Assembly (NCBI RefSeq): GCF_001618685.1
Contig: NZ_CP014342.1
Coordinates: 930,001-994,000, forward strand
Direction of reading: 5' to 3'
Length of the DNA: 64,000 nucleotides
DNA from: Geobacillus subterraneus
Lineage (GTDB): Bacteria; Bacillota; Bacilli; Bacillales; Anoxybacillaceae
Shown: positions 1 to 10,274 of the stretch, in pieces
Numbering within the stretch: position 1 is the stretch's first letter
Layout: the number at the start of each line of letters is the position of its first letter
Notes under the pieces: model-generated
Database searches by the model: none
Told to the model about the DNA's origin: nothing
What the model saw: the letters and a program-made list of their open reading frames with translations, nothing else
Position numbers and translations under genes: made by a program

Positions 1-2
1 GC

Positions 3-1301
3 CGCGTCAATGAAAAAGGGCATTTGGAAATCGGCGGCGTCGACACGGTCGAGTTGGCCGAGATGTACGGCACGCCGCTTTATATTTATGACGTTGCGTT
101 GATCCGCGCGCGGGCGCGCGCGTTTAAAGAAGCGTTCCGCCGCCATGGCGTGCGGGCGCAAGTGGCTTACGCGAGCAAGGCGTTTTCTTCGATTGCCATA
201 GTGCAGCTCGCCGCTGAGGAAGGGCTGTCGCTTGACGTCGTGTCGGGCGGGGAGCTGTATACGGCGATCGCTGCCGGATTTCCGTCGGAGCGCATCCATT
301 TCCATGGCAACAATAAAAGCCGGGACGAGCTGGAGATGGCGCTCAAACATGGCGTCGGCTGCATCGTCGCTGACAACTTTTACGAGCTCGAGCTCATTGA
401 ACAACTGGCCGTTCCTTCCGGCCGGGCGGTCCCGGTGTTGCTCCGCGTCACGCCGGGCGTCGAGGCGCATACGCACGATTATATTTTAACGGGTCAGGAA
501 GACTCAAAGTTTGGCTTTGACTTAAACAACGGCCAGGCGGATGAGGCGTTCCGCCGTGTGATGGGATCGCCGGCGTTTCAGCTGCTTGGCGTTCACTGCC
601 ATATCGGTTCGCAAATTTTTGAAACGGCCGGTTTTGTGCTTGCTGCACAAAAAGTGTTCACAAAGATGGCGGAATGGAACAAGGAGCACGGGTTTGTCCC
701 TTCGGTCATCAACCTTGGCGGCGGCTTTGGCATCCGCTATACGGAGGAGGACGATCCTATTCCGGTGTCAGCGTACGTCGATTGCATCGTCGAGGAAGTG
801 AAAAAGCAGGCTGAAGCGCATCGGCTTCCGCTGCCGGAAATTTGGATCGAGCCGGGCCGTTCGCTCGTCGGCGATGCGGGGACGACGATTTATACGATCG
901 GCTCTCGCAAAGACGTGCCGAATGTCCGCACATATATCGCGGTCGACGGTGGAATGAGCGACAACATTCGTCCAGCGCTGTACGGGGCGAAATACGAAGC
1001 GGTGATCGCCAACCGGGTGCTAGGCGAGCGAACAGAAACCGTGTCAATCGCCGGGAAGTGCTGCGAGTCGGGCGATATGCTCATTTGGGATCTCGCGCTG
1101 CCCGAGGCGAAGCCAGGCGATTATTTGGCCGTCTTTTGCACCGGCGCCTACGGCTATTCGATGGCGAACAACTACAACCGTCTGCCGCGCCCGGCAGTTG
1201 TCTTTGTCGAAAATGGCGACGCCCAGCTCGTTGTCAAACGGGAAACATATGAAGATTTAATCCAGCACGATTTGCCGTTCAAGGCGAAGGTGAGAAAATA
1301 A
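3..1301 (+). CDS. lysA: Diaminopimelate decarboxylase, 5' end cut off by window
   Basis: Catalyses the last step of lysine synthesis, meso-diaminopimelate to L-lysine, with PLP. The reading frame is open from base 3, so the true start lies upstream; an in-frame TTG at 24 is not the start because family homology (a conserved RVNEKG stretch) precedes it. About 432 residues are visible. Seen: the PLP-lysine motif in VAYASKAF, the glycine-rich phosphate loop NLGGGFG, and the C-terminal CESGD motif that completes the active site of the neighbouring subunit in this fold III (alanine racemase-like) family. It ends in a strong bidirectional terminator shared with the convergent ypuA. Confidence 0.97.
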   Translation, partial: RVNEKGHLEIGGVDTVELAEMYGTPLYIYDVALIRARARAFKEAFRRHGVRAQVAYASKAFSSIAIVQLAAEEGLSLDVVSGGELYTAIAAGFPSERIHFHGNNKSRDELEMALKHGVGCIVADNFYELELIEQLAVPSGRAVPVLLRVTPGVEAHTHDYILTGQEDSKFGFDLNNGQADEAFRRVMGSPAFQLLGVHCHIGSQIFETAGFVLAAQKVFTKMAEWNKEHGFVPSVINLGGGFGIRYTEEDDPIPVSAYVDCIVEEVKKQAEAHRLPLPEIWIEPGRSLVGDAGTTIYTIGSRKDVPNVRTYIAVDGGMSDNIRPALYGAKYEAVIANRVLGERTETVSIAGKCCESGDMLIWDLALPEAKPGDYLAVFCTGAYGYSMANNYNRLPRPAVVFVENGDAQLVVKRETYEDLIQHDLPFKAKVRK

Positions 1302-1330
1302 AAAAGCCCGCGTGAAGCGGGCTTTTTTAT
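1301..1330. terminator. Bidirectional terminator between lysA and ypuA
   Basis: A perfect stem AAAAAGCCCGC / GCGGGCTTTTT with a 5-nt loop has a T run on both strands. It serves both convergent genes; its left arm overlaps the last base of the lysA stop and its right T run reaches the ypuA stop. Confidence 0.93.
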
Positions 1331-2202
1331 TGGCTCGAGGAGAACGCTGATTTGATGGCATTCCAAATCTCTTTTAGAATGTCAACAACATGTTGGATGA
1401 ACGTTTTTCCTTCTTCCGACTGCAAAAATGCCGACAGTTGTTCTTTTGCTTTGCTGAGCTGGTCATTGACTTGATCCCAGTTGATATCCACGTTTTGCAT
1501 TTTGTGGAAGAGGGAAATGAGGCTGTTGATTTCGTTTTCGCTTAGCGTAATGCCAAGGTCGTTGGCGATTCGTTCAATCAAGGCGCGCAAATCGGCGTCC
1601 GTTTGCGGCGGATTGTTGGCGATTTCTTCTTTGATTTTCGCCAGCAAGGCGACCGCCTTGTCCGGACCGATCGAGTCGGCCAGCTTCGCCGTTTGCACCA
1701 TTTCTTCGTTCGCCACTTTTTTCACAGCATCCGGAATGGCTTGGTCAGAGGAAATTTCGTACGCCTTCATTAGCCCGGTCAGCGCGGCGGTGCCCGACAC
1801 CGGGAACGGGGCGGTGACGTAAATGTCGGCGTCTTTCACCCCGGCGGTAATTAAGGCGTTCGTATACATTTCTTTCGTCACCCATGTGATGTTATGCGTC
1901 TCGACATTCAGTCCGGAGCCCGGTTCGCCGATCGTAATCATCGACGATGAGATGGCGCGCGTACCGATTTGCGCTTTCGGGATGAGCCCATCCAAATATT
2001 TATGCTCTTCAGCGTTTGAGACGGTAACCGTCTGTGCCCCGTCCGGCGCTTTCATTTCTTCGAGCACTTTTTGCTTTTGCTCGTCTGTCAAGTTTTCCCC
2101 GAGCGTTACAATGACGTCGCCCGGTGCGGCATCGGCCGTCGCCATGGCCGGAAATGCCAGCAGCATGACCGCCAGCAGCGATGAAGCGATCGTTCGTTTC
2201 AC
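1327..2202 (-). CDS. ypuA: Secreted DUF1002 protein, YpuA-like
   Basis: A 291-residue protein of unknown function. The first 25 residues form a signal peptide (MKRT, hydrophobic core, then an ADA-A type cleavage site), so it is probably secreted. The body, with GDVIVTLGENLT near the N-terminus and a TAALTGLMKAYE segment, matches the DUF1002 family represented by B. subtilis YpuA, which also sits beside lysA and ppiB. The C-terminal half is helical and charged. It starts at an ATG preceded on the minus strand by a GGGGGGAG-type ribosome site. It converges on lysA. Confidence 0.85.
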   Translation of the reverse strand: MKRTIASSLLAVMLLAFPAMATADAAPGDVIVTLGENLTDEQKQKVLEEMKAPDGAQTVTVSNAEEHKYLDGLIPKAQIGTRAISSSMITIGEPGSGLNVETHNITWVTKEMYTNALITAGVKDADIYVTAPFPVSGTAALTGLMKAYEISSDQAIPDAVKKVANEEMVQTAKLADSIGPDKAVALLAKIKEEIANNPPQTDADLRALIERIANDLGITLSENEINSLISLFHKMQNVDINWDQVNDQLSKAKEQLSAFLQSEEGKTFIQHVVDILKEIWNAIKSAFSSSQ

Positions 2203-2237
2203 GCAGCTCCCCCCTGTTCATAAAAAGTGCACTATCA

Positions 2238-2756
2238 TTATACCGTACGCCCGCCTGTTTTTCTATCGAAACGGCGTTCCGCCTTCGCCGCCAGACGGCG
2301 CACAAGGAGAAAGTGAATCCGCAAAATAAGGAACAAAAGCGGGTACAAAGCCGCTGAGTAGGAAAGCTTCCAGCCGCGGTAGTACAGCAGCCCCGTCCGC
2401 AGCGCGGCAATTTCATAGAGAACGGAAAAGAGCGACCACCCGCCGATATAGGCGGCTTGCTTCCAAACCGGCTGCCGCAGCGGGTAAACGTTTAAAAACA
2501 GAAGATTGACGATGGCGTAAACAAAAGTCATAAACAAATATGCCAGCCCGTCAACCCCGGGATAAAAATAGCCGTATAAATGGTATTTGAGATCGAGAAA
2601 TAAATCGGCAGAGAGGCCGAGACAGATGGCAAACAGCGAGGTCGTGTACATTTCAAGCACTGAAAGCTGTTTTGGCATGATGATAAACAAAACGAGAAAT
2701 ACAATCACGGTTACCGCCATCAACAACATCACCGGAAGCCCCCCTTGATCGTTCAA
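2238..2756 (-). CDS. Multi-pass membrane protein, CBO0543-like
   Basis: A 172-residue integral membrane protein with about five predicted hydrophobic segments and a basic, cytoplasmic-looking C-terminal tail rich in Arg and Lys. Its shape and aromatic-rich loops (DLKYHLYGYF, YYRGWKLSYS) resemble the uncharacterised CBO0543 family of spore-former membrane proteins. I cannot assign a function. It lies 35 bp upstream of ypuA on the same strand and could be co-transcribed with it. The ATG at 2756 follows a GGGGG-containing ribosome site. Confidence 0.7.
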   Translation of the reverse strand: MNDQGGLPVMLLMAVTVIVFLVLFIIMPKQLSVLEMYTTSLFAICLGLSADLFLDLKYHLYGYFYPGVDGLAYLFMTFVYAIVNLLFLNVYPLRQPVWKQAAYIGGWSLFSVLYEIAALRTGLLYYRGWKLSYSAALYPLLFLILRIHFLLVRRLAAKAERRFDRKTGGRTV

Positions 2757-2920
2757 CCCCGCCTATTATTATCACTAGTATGCCCATTTGTGCTTCATAT
2801 CAATATATTATATTAAAAAAACATTGGATGTGTGGGTGAACAGGCATTTTTGCTTTCTTTCCGTTGGACAATCATGGTATGATAAAGACGGTTCAAGCGT
2901 GACAAAGGAGATGAAGCGTG

Positions 2921-3361
2921 ATGGCGAAAAAAGGTTATATTTTGATGGAAAATGGCGGGAAAATTGAATTTGAACTGTTTCCGAATGAGGCGCCGGTGAC
3001 GGTGGCTAACTTTGAAAAATTAGCGAACGAAGGATTTTATAACGGGCTGACGTTCCACCGTGTCATCCCCGGGTTTGTCAGCCAAGGCGGCTGCCCGCGC
3101 GGCAACGGTACGGGCGATGCCGGCTATACGATTCCGTGCGAGACGGACAACAATCCGCACCGGCATGTCACCGGGGCGATTTCGATGGCGCACCGCGGCC
3201 GCGATACCGGCAGCTGCCAGTTTTTCATCGTCCATGAACCACAGCCGCACCTAGATGGGGTGCATACCGTCTTTGGCCAAGTAACGTCCGGGATGGACAT
3301 CGTCAAGGCGATGAAAAACGGCGATGTGATGAAGGAAGTGAAAGTGGTTGACGAACCGTAA
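2921..3361 (+). CDS. ppiB: Peptidyl-prolyl cis-trans isomerase B (cyclophilin)
   Basis: Cytoplasmic cyclophilin of 146 residues, the usual size for the single-domain bacterial enzyme. Active-site motifs are intact: [13 protein letters not shown] (catalytic Arg), [20 protein letters not shown]. An AAAGGAG ribosome site (2904-2910) serves either a GTG at 2918 or the ATG at 2921; the ATG is preferred because it is the common start codon, with 10-nt spacing. In B. subtilis ppiB also lies between lysA/ypuA and the riboflavin operon. Confidence 0.96.
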   Translation: MAKKGYILMENGGKIEFELFPNEAPVTVANFEKLANEGFYNGLTFHRVIPGFVSQGGCPRGNGTGDAGYTIPCETDNNPHRHVTGAISMAHRGRDTGSCQFFIVHEPQPHLDGVHTVFGQVTSGMDIVKAMKNGDVMKEVKVVDEP

Positions 3362-3476
3362 GCAGCGGACGGAAGATGACGAGCGGACAAGCCGAAACAA
3401 TTGGCGGTTGTTTTTCTTCCTGCTGGCGGTCAGCTTGTTATGGGGAGCAGCATATTGGCTTTGGATCGCCAAGTGA
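3348..3476 (+). CDS. Candidate 42-residue single-span membrane protein
   Basis: A short frame begins at TTG 3348, overlaps the last 14 bases of ppiB in another frame, and ends at TGA 3474-3476. A GAAGGAAG ribosome site lies about 9 nt upstream of the TTG. The product starts with a very polar, charged stretch ([16 protein letters not shown]) followed by one hydrophobic helix with tryptophans ([13 protein letters not shown]) and ends in IAK. This charged-then-hydrophobic layout is not expected by chance. Function unknown; it could be translationally coupled to ppiB. Confidence 0.6.
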   Translation: MTNRKQRTEDDERTSRNNWRLFFFLLAVSLLWGAAYWLWIAK

Positions 3477-3495
3477 TGATGCAAGGCTGCCAATG

Positions 3496-3504
3496 TGGTA
3501 TAAT
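3496..3504 (+). promoter_or_regulatory. Extended -10 promoter of the riboflavin operon
   Basis: TGGTATAAT is a perfect extended -10 element (TGn plus TATAAT), about 24 nt before the FMN riboswitch. There is no good -35 hexamer at the right distance, which is usual when the TG extension is present. Confidence 0.7.
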
Positions 3505-3526
3505 AGAACATAATCATATCGCTATG

Positions 3527-3655
3527 CATCCTTCGGGGCAGGGTGAAATTCCCGACCGGCGGTGATGAGGCCGATGCCTCTCAGCCCGCGAGCCGTATAG
3601 GCACGATCCGGTGCGATTCCGGAGCCGACAGTATAGTCTGGATGGGAGAAGGATG
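3527..3655 (+). ncRNA. FMN riboswitch (RFN element)
   Basis: The conserved RFN core is present in order: ATCCTTCGGGGCAGGG, the GAAATTCCCGACCGGCGGT segment, AGCCCGCGAGCC, GATCCGGTGCGATTCCGG, AGCCGACAGT, and the closing GGATGGGAGAAGGAT that pairs with the 5' end. Known function: binding FMN shifts the downstream leader to a terminator. Here the terminator is at 3829-3853, about 175 nt after the aptamer. The whole leader is about 350 nt long. Confidence 0.98.
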
Positions 3656-3828
3656 AGAATGTGCGCACGGCTGTTTTAAGCCGAGCGGTGCCGGCAGAGG
3701 AGGCGTCTGCCGTCCGGCCCGCATGGCAACAGCCTCCGTTTCCGTACGGCAAACACAACCTTGATTAACGAACGAATGTTCTTGTTTGCTGTTATGCGCA
3801 TCATGGATCATTCTCTCACGTCTCAAAG

Positions 3829-3853
3829 CCCCGGAGCGTCTCCGGGGTTTTTT
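3829..3853 (+). terminator. FMN-riboswitch-controlled terminator before ribD
   Basis: Stem CCCCGGA / TCCGGGG with a 5-nt loop is followed by six T residues, ending 22 nt before the ribD start. Its position between aptamer and first gene marks it as the expression platform. Confidence 0.92.
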
Positions 3854-3875
3854 ATTTTATAGAGGAAAGGTGGGT

Positions 3876-4979
3876 ATGGTGTACAACGATGAATATTACA
3901 TGCGGTTGGCGCTTGATGTAGCTAAGGCTGGGATTGGTCAAACGTCCCCCAATCCTGCTGTCGGCGCTGTCGTCGTGAACGGCGGCATGATTGTCGGACT
4001 CGGCGCCCACTTAAAGGCGGGGGAGCCGCACGCCGAGGTGCATGCGATTCGCATGGCCGGCGAAAAGGCGCGCGGGGCCACAGTATATGTGACGCTTGAG
4101 CCGTGCAGCCATTACGGCAAAACGCCGCCATGCGCCGATTTGCTCATCGAAGCCGGCGTCCGCCGCGTCGTCGTGGCGACGACCGACCCGAATCCGCTTG
4201 TCGCCGGAAAAGGAATTGACAAGCTGCGCCGGGCGGGCATTGACGTGGATGTCGGAATATTAAAAGAAGAAGCGGATGAGTTAAACCGCATGTTTTTCCA
4301 TTATATTGTGACGAAAACGCCATTTGTGACGATCAAGTATGCGTGCAGCCTCGACGGCAAAATTGCGACGGCGACAGGGGAAAGCAAATGGATCACATCG
4401 AACGCGGCGCGTGAGGATGTCCATCGTCTCCGCGCCCAGCATGACGCCATTTTAGTCGGCGTCAACACCGTGATGGCCGACAACCCGAAGCTCACCGTTC
4501 GCATCGGGGAACAGCGGAAAAACCCGCTGCGGATCATTTTGGATACAAACTTGCATACGCCGCTTGATGCCCATGTTGTTGCCGACAAGGAAGCGGAAAC
4601 GTGGATCATCACCGGCAACGGCGTCGGCCGGGAAAAGATGAAGGCGTATGAGCGGCTTGGGGTGCGCATCGTGCCGATGGCGAGCGCGCGCGTTGATGTG
4701 GGCGATGTGCTCCGCCTGCTTGGCGAGCAGCGCGTCACGTCATTGTTTGTCGAGGGCGGCTCGCGGGTTCATGACAGCTTTCTTCGCACTGGGGCGGTCA
4801 ATGAAGTCGTCGCCTATATGGCTCCGAAACTCATCGGCGGCCGCGAAGCGCCAACGCCCATCGGCGGTTTTGGCTTCTCGCGTCTCGCCGAGGCGATGGA
4901 GCTTGACATCCGGCGGGTGGAAACGGTCGGTCCGGATATCAAAATCGTCGCTGTACCGAAAAGAAGGGGGAGAGCATGA
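3876..4979 (+). CDS. ribD: Bifunctional riboflavin deaminase/reductase RibD
   Basis: Catalyses deamination then reduction of the GTP-derived pyrimidine in riboflavin synthesis. 367 residues from ATG 3876, which is preceded by GAGGAAAGG; the frame is open further upstream but that part lies in the riboswitch leader and terminator. N-terminal zinc deaminase domain (about 1-145) shows the HAEVHA motif and PCSHYGKTPPCAD zinc ligands. The C-terminal NADPH reductase domain begins near TPFVTIKYACSLDGKIA and ends with the VEGGSRVHDSF motif. Its stop overlaps the start of ribE. Confidence 0.97.
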   Translation: MVYNDEYYMRLALDVAKAGIGQTSPNPAVGAVVVNGGMIVGLGAHLKAGEPHAEVHAIRMAGEKARGATVYVTLEPCSHYGKTPPCADLLIEAGVRRVVVATTDPNPLVAGKGIDKLRRAGIDVDVGILKEEADELNRMFFHYIVTKTPFVTIKYACSLDGKIATATGESKWITSNAAREDVHRLRAQHDAILVGVNTVMADNPKLTVRIGEQRKNPLRIILDTNLHTPLDAHVVADKEAETWIITGNGVGREKMKAYERLGVRIVPMASARVDVGDVLRLLGEQRVTSLFVEGGSRVHDSFLRTGAVNEVVAYMAPKLIGGREAPTPIGGFGFSRLAEAMELDIRRVETVGPDIKIVAVPKRRGRA

Positions 4980-5623
4980 TGTTTACCGGTATTATTGAAG
5001 AAATCGGCGCGATTGAACAAATGAGGCAAACGGGCGACGCCATTGTGATGACGATTGGCGCCAGGCGGGTGCTTGAAGACGTCCAGCTCGGCGATAGCAT
5101 CGCCGTCAACGGCGTCTGCCTGACCGTCACTTCATTTACGGATCGGCAGTTTACGGTTGATGTCATGCCGGAGACAGTGAAGGCAACAGCGTTGTGCACA
5201 TTAAAGCCGGGGGCGAAGGTGAACCTAGAGCGGGCGATGGCGGCCGGCGGTCGGTTTGGTGGCCATTTCGTTACCGGACATGTCGATGGCGTCGGACGCA
5301 TCGTCCGGCAATGGCCGAAGGCGAACGCCGTCTATTATGAAATCGAAGTCCCGCCCTCACTGCGTTCATATATGATTGAGAAAGGGTCGGTGGCCGTCGA
5401 TGGGACGAGCCTGACGATTTTCGGCTTGAGCGAGCGCACGTTTACCATTTCGCTCATTCCGCATACGCGGGAGGCGACGATTTTAGGCGAAAAACGGCCC
5501 GGCGACCTCGTCAATATTGAGTGCGATATGATCGGCAAATACGTCGCCGCCTTTCTCGCAGCGAAAGAAACGCCGCCTTCCGGATTGACGATTGGGTTTT
5601 TGGAGCAGCACGGCTATAAATGA
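4979..5623 (+). CDS. ribE: Riboflavin synthase alpha subunit
   Basis: Dismutates two 6,7-dimethyl-8-ribityllumazine molecules to riboflavin. 214 residues, two tandem lumazine-binding beta-barrels: the first with MFTGIIEE and VNGVCLTV, the second with GHVDGVG and VDGTSLTIF. Two adjacent in-frame ATGs exist (4976 and 4979); the second gives the canonical MFTGII start and 8-nt spacing to AGGGGG. It overlaps ribD by one base and is followed by ribAB after 17 bp. Confidence 0.96.
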   Translation: MFTGIIEEIGAIEQMRQTGDAIVMTIGARRVLEDVQLGDSIAVNGVCLTVTSFTDRQFTVDVMPETVKATALCTLKPGAKVNLERAMAAGGRFGGHFVTGHVDGVGRIVRQWPKANAVYYEIEVPPSLRSYMIEKGSVAVDGTSLTIFGLSERTFTISLIPHTREATILGEKRPGDLVNIECDMIGKYVAAFLAAKETPPSGLTIGFLEQHGYK

Positions 5624-5640
5624 GTGGGAAAAGGGGGTAA

Positions 5641-6840
5641 ATGACCATGTTTGATGCGATCGAAGCGGCGCTTGCCGCGCTGAAAAACGGTGAAGTGATC
5701 ATCGTTTGCGATGACGAAGACCGGGAGAATGAAGGGGATTTTGTCGCGCTGGCCGAAAAAGCGACGCCGGACGTCATTAATTTTATGATTACGCACGGCC
5801 GCGGGCTCGTCTGCGTCCCGATTACGGAAGAATTGGCGGCGCGTCTCGGGCTTGAGCCGATGGTCACTCATAATACCGATGCACACGGCACGGCGTTTAC
5901 GGTAAGCGTCGACTACAAAACGACGACGACCGGGATCAGTGCTTACGAGCGGGCGGCGACGATCCAGGCGCTGCTTGATCCGGACGTAAAGGCGAGCGAT
6001 TTCAAACGGCCAGGGCATATTTTTCCGTTAATAGCAAAAAAAGGAGGAGTCCTGCGGCGCGCCGGCCATACGGAGGCGGCGGTCGATTTGGCCCGCTTAT
6101 GCGGAGCGAAGCCGGCCGGCGTCATCTGCGAGATTATTAAAGAAGACGGGACGATGGCGCGCGTTCCTGATTTGCGGGATATTGCCGATCAGTTCGGACT
6201 AAAAATGATTACGATTAAAGATTTAATCGCGTACCGAAGCCAGCGGGAAAAACTAGTGAAACGCGAAGTGGAAATTTCACTGCCGACCGAGTTCGGCGAG
6301 TTTCGCGCCATCGGCTATACGAATGTTTTAGATGGAAAAGAGCACGTCGCCCTCGTGAAAGGCGAGATCGTTCCGGACAAAGCGACGCTCGTGCGCGTCC
6401 ATTCGGAATGTTTAACCGGCGATGTGTTCGGTTCGTATCGGTGCGATTGCGGCCCGCAGCTGCATGCGGCACTGCGGCAAATTGAAGCGGAAGGGAGCGG
6501 GGTGCTGCTTTACATGCGCCAGGAAGGGCGCGGCATTGGCCTCATGAACAAGCTGCGCGCCTACAAGCTGCAGGAGCAAGGGTATGATACCGTCGAGGCG
6601 AACGAGAAGCTCGGCTTTCCGGCCGATTTGCGCGACTATGGCATCGGGGCGCAAATTTTAAAAGATCTCGGCGTGACGAAAATGCGCCTGCTGACGAACA
6701 ATCCGCGCAAAATCGCCGGCTTAAAAGGGCACGGACTCGAAGTCGTCGAACGCGTTCCGCTTCAAATGCCGCCGAAAAAGGAAAACGAAAAGTATTTGCG
6801 CACGAAATATGAAAAATTAGGGCATATGCTTCATTTTTGA
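5641..6840 (+). CDS. ribAB: DHBP synthase / GTP cyclohydrolase II fusion
   Basis: Supplies both riboflavin precursors. The N-terminal half (about 1-200) is 3,4-dihydroxy-2-butanone-4-phosphate synthase with [10 protein letters not shown] (metal site) and THGRGLVC. The C-terminal half is GTP cyclohydrolase II with [13 protein letters not shown], the zinc cysteines in RCDCGPQL, and RQEGRGIGL. 399 residues, same size and domain order as B. subtilis RibA. Start ATG 5641 follows AAAAGGGGG. The next gene, ribH, starts 17 bp after the stop. Confidence 0.97.
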   Translation: MTMFDAIEAALAALKNGEVIIVCDDEDRENEGDFVALAEKATPDVINFMITHGRGLVCVPITEELAARLGLEPMVTHNTDAHGTAFTVSVDYKTTTTGISAYERAATIQALLDPDVKASDFKRPGHIFPLIAKKGGVLRRAGHTEAAVDLARLCGAKPAGVICEIIKEDGTMARVPDLRDIADQFGLKMITIKDLIAYRSQREKLVKREVEISLPTEFGEFRAIGYTNVLDGKEHVALVKGEIVPDKATLVRVHSECLTGDVFGSYRCDCGPQLHAALRQIEAEGSGVLLYMRQEGRGIGLMNKLRAYKLQEQGYDTVEANEKLGFPADLRDYGIGAQILKDLGVTKMRLLTNNPRKIAGLKGHGLEVVERVPLQMPPKKENEKYLRTKYEKLGHMLHF

Positions 6841-6857
6841 TGAAAGGGGAACGAACC

Positions 6858-7322
6858 ATGAACGTCATCGAAGGAAATTTCGTCGGCACCGGGCTGAAAA
6901 TCGGCATCGTCGTCGCCCGCTTTAACGAATTCATCACCGGCAAGCTGTTGTCCGGGGCCATTGACGGCTTGACGCGGCATGGCGTCAGCGACAGCGACAT
7001 CACGGTCGCGTGGGTGCCGGGCGCGTTTGAAATTCCGCTTGTGGCGAAAAAAATGGCCGAATCGAAGCAATTTGACGCTGTCATTACGCTTGGCGCCGTC
7101 ATCCGCGGCGCGACGAGCCATTTTGACTACGTGTGCAGCGAGGCGGCCAAAGGCGTCTCCCACGCGGCGCTTGCAAGCGGCGTTCCGGTCATTTTCGGCG
7201 TTTTGACAACCGATACGATCGAGCAGGCGATCGAGCGGGCCGGCACAAAAGCGGGCAATAAAGGATGGGAGGCTGCTGTTTCCGCGATCGAAATGGCGAA
7301 TGTCTTGCGGACGCTTGCGTAA
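6858..7322 (+). CDS. ribH: Lumazine synthase beta subunit
   Basis: Condenses the RibD-derived pyrimidine with DHBP to lumazine; forms the icosahedral capsid that encloses riboflavin synthase in Bacillus. 154 residues, identical in length to B. subtilis RibH. Seen: [12 protein letters not shown] at the N-terminus, WVPGAFEIP, the substrate loop [14 protein letters not shown], and [26 protein letters not shown] 6858 follows AAAGGGGA; the in-frame upstream ATG at 6837 lacks a ribosome site and overlaps ribAB. Confidence 0.97.
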   Translation: MNVIEGNFVGTGLKIGIVVARFNEFITGKLLSGAIDGLTRHGVSDSDITVAWVPGAFEIPLVAKKMAESKQFDAVITLGAVIRGATSHFDYVCSEAAKGVSHAALASGVPVIFGVLTTDTIEQAIERAGTKAGNKGWEAAVSAIEMANVLRTLA

Positions 7323-7346
7323 TTTGCGTAAAAAGGCATGAAATGG

Positions 7347-7375
7347 TTCACAATATCGGTGAGAATGTTTATAAT
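7347..7375 (+). promoter_or_regulatory. Possible internal promoter for ribT
   Basis: TTCACA, 17 nt, TATAAT lies in the 120-bp gap between ribH and ribT, 68 nt upstream of the ribT start. It would allow ribT to be transcribed independently of the FMN riboswitch. Confidence 0.6.
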
Positions 7376-7433
7376 ACGTATAGAGAAAATGACAAACACT
7401 TTTCCTTTTCGGAAAAGCGCTTGTCGATAATGA

Positions 7434-7793
<360 letters not shown>

Positions 7794-7808
7794 CTGAATA
7801 AAAACTCG

Positions 7809-7826
7809 GCGCGGCGCCGCGCTTTT
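7809..7826 (+). terminator. Weak terminator-like hairpin after ribT
   Basis: GCGCGGCGCCGCGC is a GC-rich palindrome followed by only four T residues. It lies just after the ribT stop and before the convergent ypuF gene; the short T run makes it doubtful. Confidence 0.35.
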
Positions 7827-7847
7827 GCGGGCGGCGGAGGGGGGAGC

Positions 7848-8360
7848 TTATTTCCCCTCCGCTTTGGCCCGCTTTTTTTGTTCGCGGGCGGCGATGATGT
7901 CGGTGCGGTCGCGCCGCCGGTGTTTGTCGATCACGTCCATATTGGCGGTGTCGCTTGCCTGCCCCCAAACGAGCTGCCGCTCGGCACAGGCGGCCTGACA
8001 TTGCTCATAGAGCGAGCGGTCAGCAATCGGCAGTTCGATGCTTTCATACGGTTCGCCATGGGCGATGCGCCTGGCTGTATCATCGAGCAGGGCGGCGAGC
8101 GCCCGATCATCGAGGCCGAGTCGGCGAATCATCCCGCGCGCACCCTCAAGCAGCACCCGCGCCCGTTTCACAAGGCGCAGCGCCCCAGAGGTGTTGCCGC
8201 GCCGATAATGGTAGAAGGCGACCGCGATTTGGATCAGCACAAGCCATTCCATTGTTCGGCCGTCTCGTTTCCACTGTTCCTCTAAAATTTCATGGCATTC
8301 AAAATAGTCGCGGTCGCCATGGAAATGGACTAAATAATCAATATACGCCTTCGGATACAT
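7848..8360 (-). CDS. ypuF: DUF309 protein YpuF
   Basis: 170 residues of the DUF309 family, function unknown. The family signature is clear near the N-terminus: a YFECHEILEEQWK segment followed by LVLIQIAVAFYHYRRGN, an all-helical pattern with conserved His and Glu residues. The start is placed at the ATG of MYPKAYIDYL, 10 nt after AAAGGAA; the open frame continues 68 codons further but without homology-like character. In B. subtilis ypuF also sits between ribT and scpA. The C-terminal tail is basic. Confidence 0.85.
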   Translation of the reverse strand: MYPKAYIDYLVHFHGDRDYFECHEILEEQWKRDGRTMEWLVLIQIAVAFYHYRRGNTSGALRLVKRARVLLEGARGMIRRLGLDDRALAALLDDTARRIAHGEPYESIELPIADRSLYEQCQAACAERQLVWGQASDTANMDVIDKHRRRDRTDIIAAREQKKRAKAEGK

Positions 8361-8536
8361 CAGCCATCGTTCCTTTCGCAAAGGCCTGACTAGCTTGAAA
8401 GCGGCCCCGCCGGCGGGGTGAAGTTGACGCCGCCTTGTTCCCTGCCTGACGGCAGCGGCTGGCATGCCGAAGGGAAAGCTTCCTTCTTCATTATACGCCG
8501 CCGCGGCCCCAAGGGCAAAAAAGCGGCCGCTTTCCG

Positions 8537-8565
8537 TTCGCTTCATCGTTTGATTATGGTACAAT
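8537..8565 (+). promoter_or_regulatory. Promoter of scpA
   Basis: TTCGCT, 17 nt, TACAAT with a TGG extension just before the -10. It lies 59 nt upstream of the scpA start, on the strand divergent from ypuF. Confidence 0.6.
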
Positions 8566-8623
8566 AAATGTACCGCAACCGAGGACGGGACGCACGGACG
8601 ATGGCTGTGGAAAAAATGGTGGG

Positions 8624-9382
8624 ATGGATGTGCAATTGCCGTACAGTGTCAAAATTGAAGCGTTTGAAGGGCCGCTTGATTTGCTTTTGCATTTAATCAA
8701 TCGCTATGAGATTGATATTTACAATATTCCGGTAGCGCAAATTACGGAACAGTATATGGCGTACATTCACGCCATGCAAGAGCTCGAGTTGGATATCGCC
8801 AGCGAATATTTAGTGATGGCGGCCACACTGCTGGCGATCAAAAGCAAAATGCTGCTGCCGGCGCCGGAGGAAGAGGCCGACGGCGACATCGAGTTTGTCG
8901 AGGCGGACGATCCGCGCGAAGAGCTGATGCAGCGGCTGCTCGAATACAAAAAGTTTAAAGAAGCGGCGCGAGAGCTGAAACAGCGCGAAGAAGAGCGGGC
9001 GCTTTTATTTACAAAGCCGCCAAGCGACTTGAGCGCGTATGCCGATGAAAAAAAGGCGGCAGTGCCGCTTGACGTCAACGTATACGATATGCTGGGCGCC
9101 TTGTCGAAACTGCTGCGCCGCAAAAAGCTGCAAAAACCGGTGCGGACGAAGATCACCCGGCAAGACATTTCCGTCGAAAAGCGGATGGCGGAAATTTTGC
9201 ATGAGTTGAGACAAACAAACAGGCGGAAACACTTTTATGAGCTGTTTCCGGCTTATGACCGTTCGTCTATCGTCGTCACTTTTTTAGCCATTTTGGAATT
9301 GATGAAGCAAAATAAAATTATCATTGAACAAGAGCGGAATTTCAGTGATTTGTTTATTGCGGCCAAACACCCGGCCGTTTAG
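8624..9382 (+). CDS. scpA: Segregation and condensation protein A
   Basis: Kleisin of the SMC-ScpAB condensin that organises and segregates chromosomes. 252 residues. The N-terminal SMC-neck-binding part has the family hallmark [12 protein letters not shown] and [24 protein letters not shown]; the middle is charged, and the C-terminal winged helix ends with [13 protein letters not shown]. Start ATG 8624 has a weak ATGGTGGG site. scpB lies about 200 bp downstream rather than overlapping as in B. subtilis. Confidence 0.95.
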   Translation: MDVQLPYSVKIEAFEGPLDLLLHLINRYEIDIYNIPVAQITEQYMAYIHAMQELELDIASEYLVMAATLLAIKSKMLLPAPEEEADGDIEFVEADDPREELMQRLLEYKKFKEAARELKQREEERALLFTKPPSDLSAYADEKKAAVPLDVNVYDMLGALSKLLRRKKLQKPVRTKITRQDISVEKRMAEILHELRQTNRRKHFYELFPAYDRSSIVVTFLAILELMKQNKIIIEQERNFSDLFIAAKHPAV

Positions 9383-9598
9383 GGCGCACCGGTTTGGCTG
9401 CGGCGGTTCGCGGCAGCGGGCCGCTTTCCTTTTGCGGCGCCGCCGATTGGGTAAATAGCGCAAACAATGTTCTGCTGGCATAGTGGACAGGCGGTGCGCG
9501 CCGCCCGCGTAGAACGGCTGCCGTCTTGGCGGCCAACGGAAACGGACAGAAAGGGGGACTGTTGCGCCAGCTAGGAACGCTTGGCGCGGCGAAGCGCG

Positions 9599-10228
<630 letters not shown>

Positions 10229-10274
10229 TATGGTAAACTAAAGAAAAAACGGCTGATCGGGAAGGGGGGCGCTC

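Noticed and set aside
3657-3826. Open frames in the FMN leader on either strand
   Set aside because: They fall within the riboswitch and its expression platform; base composition and lack of ribosome sites argue against coding.
8361-8564. N-terminal 68-residue extension of the ypuF frame
   Set aside because: The DUF309 family begins at MYPKAYIDYL, which has its own ribosome site; the extension overlaps the region of the scpA promoter.
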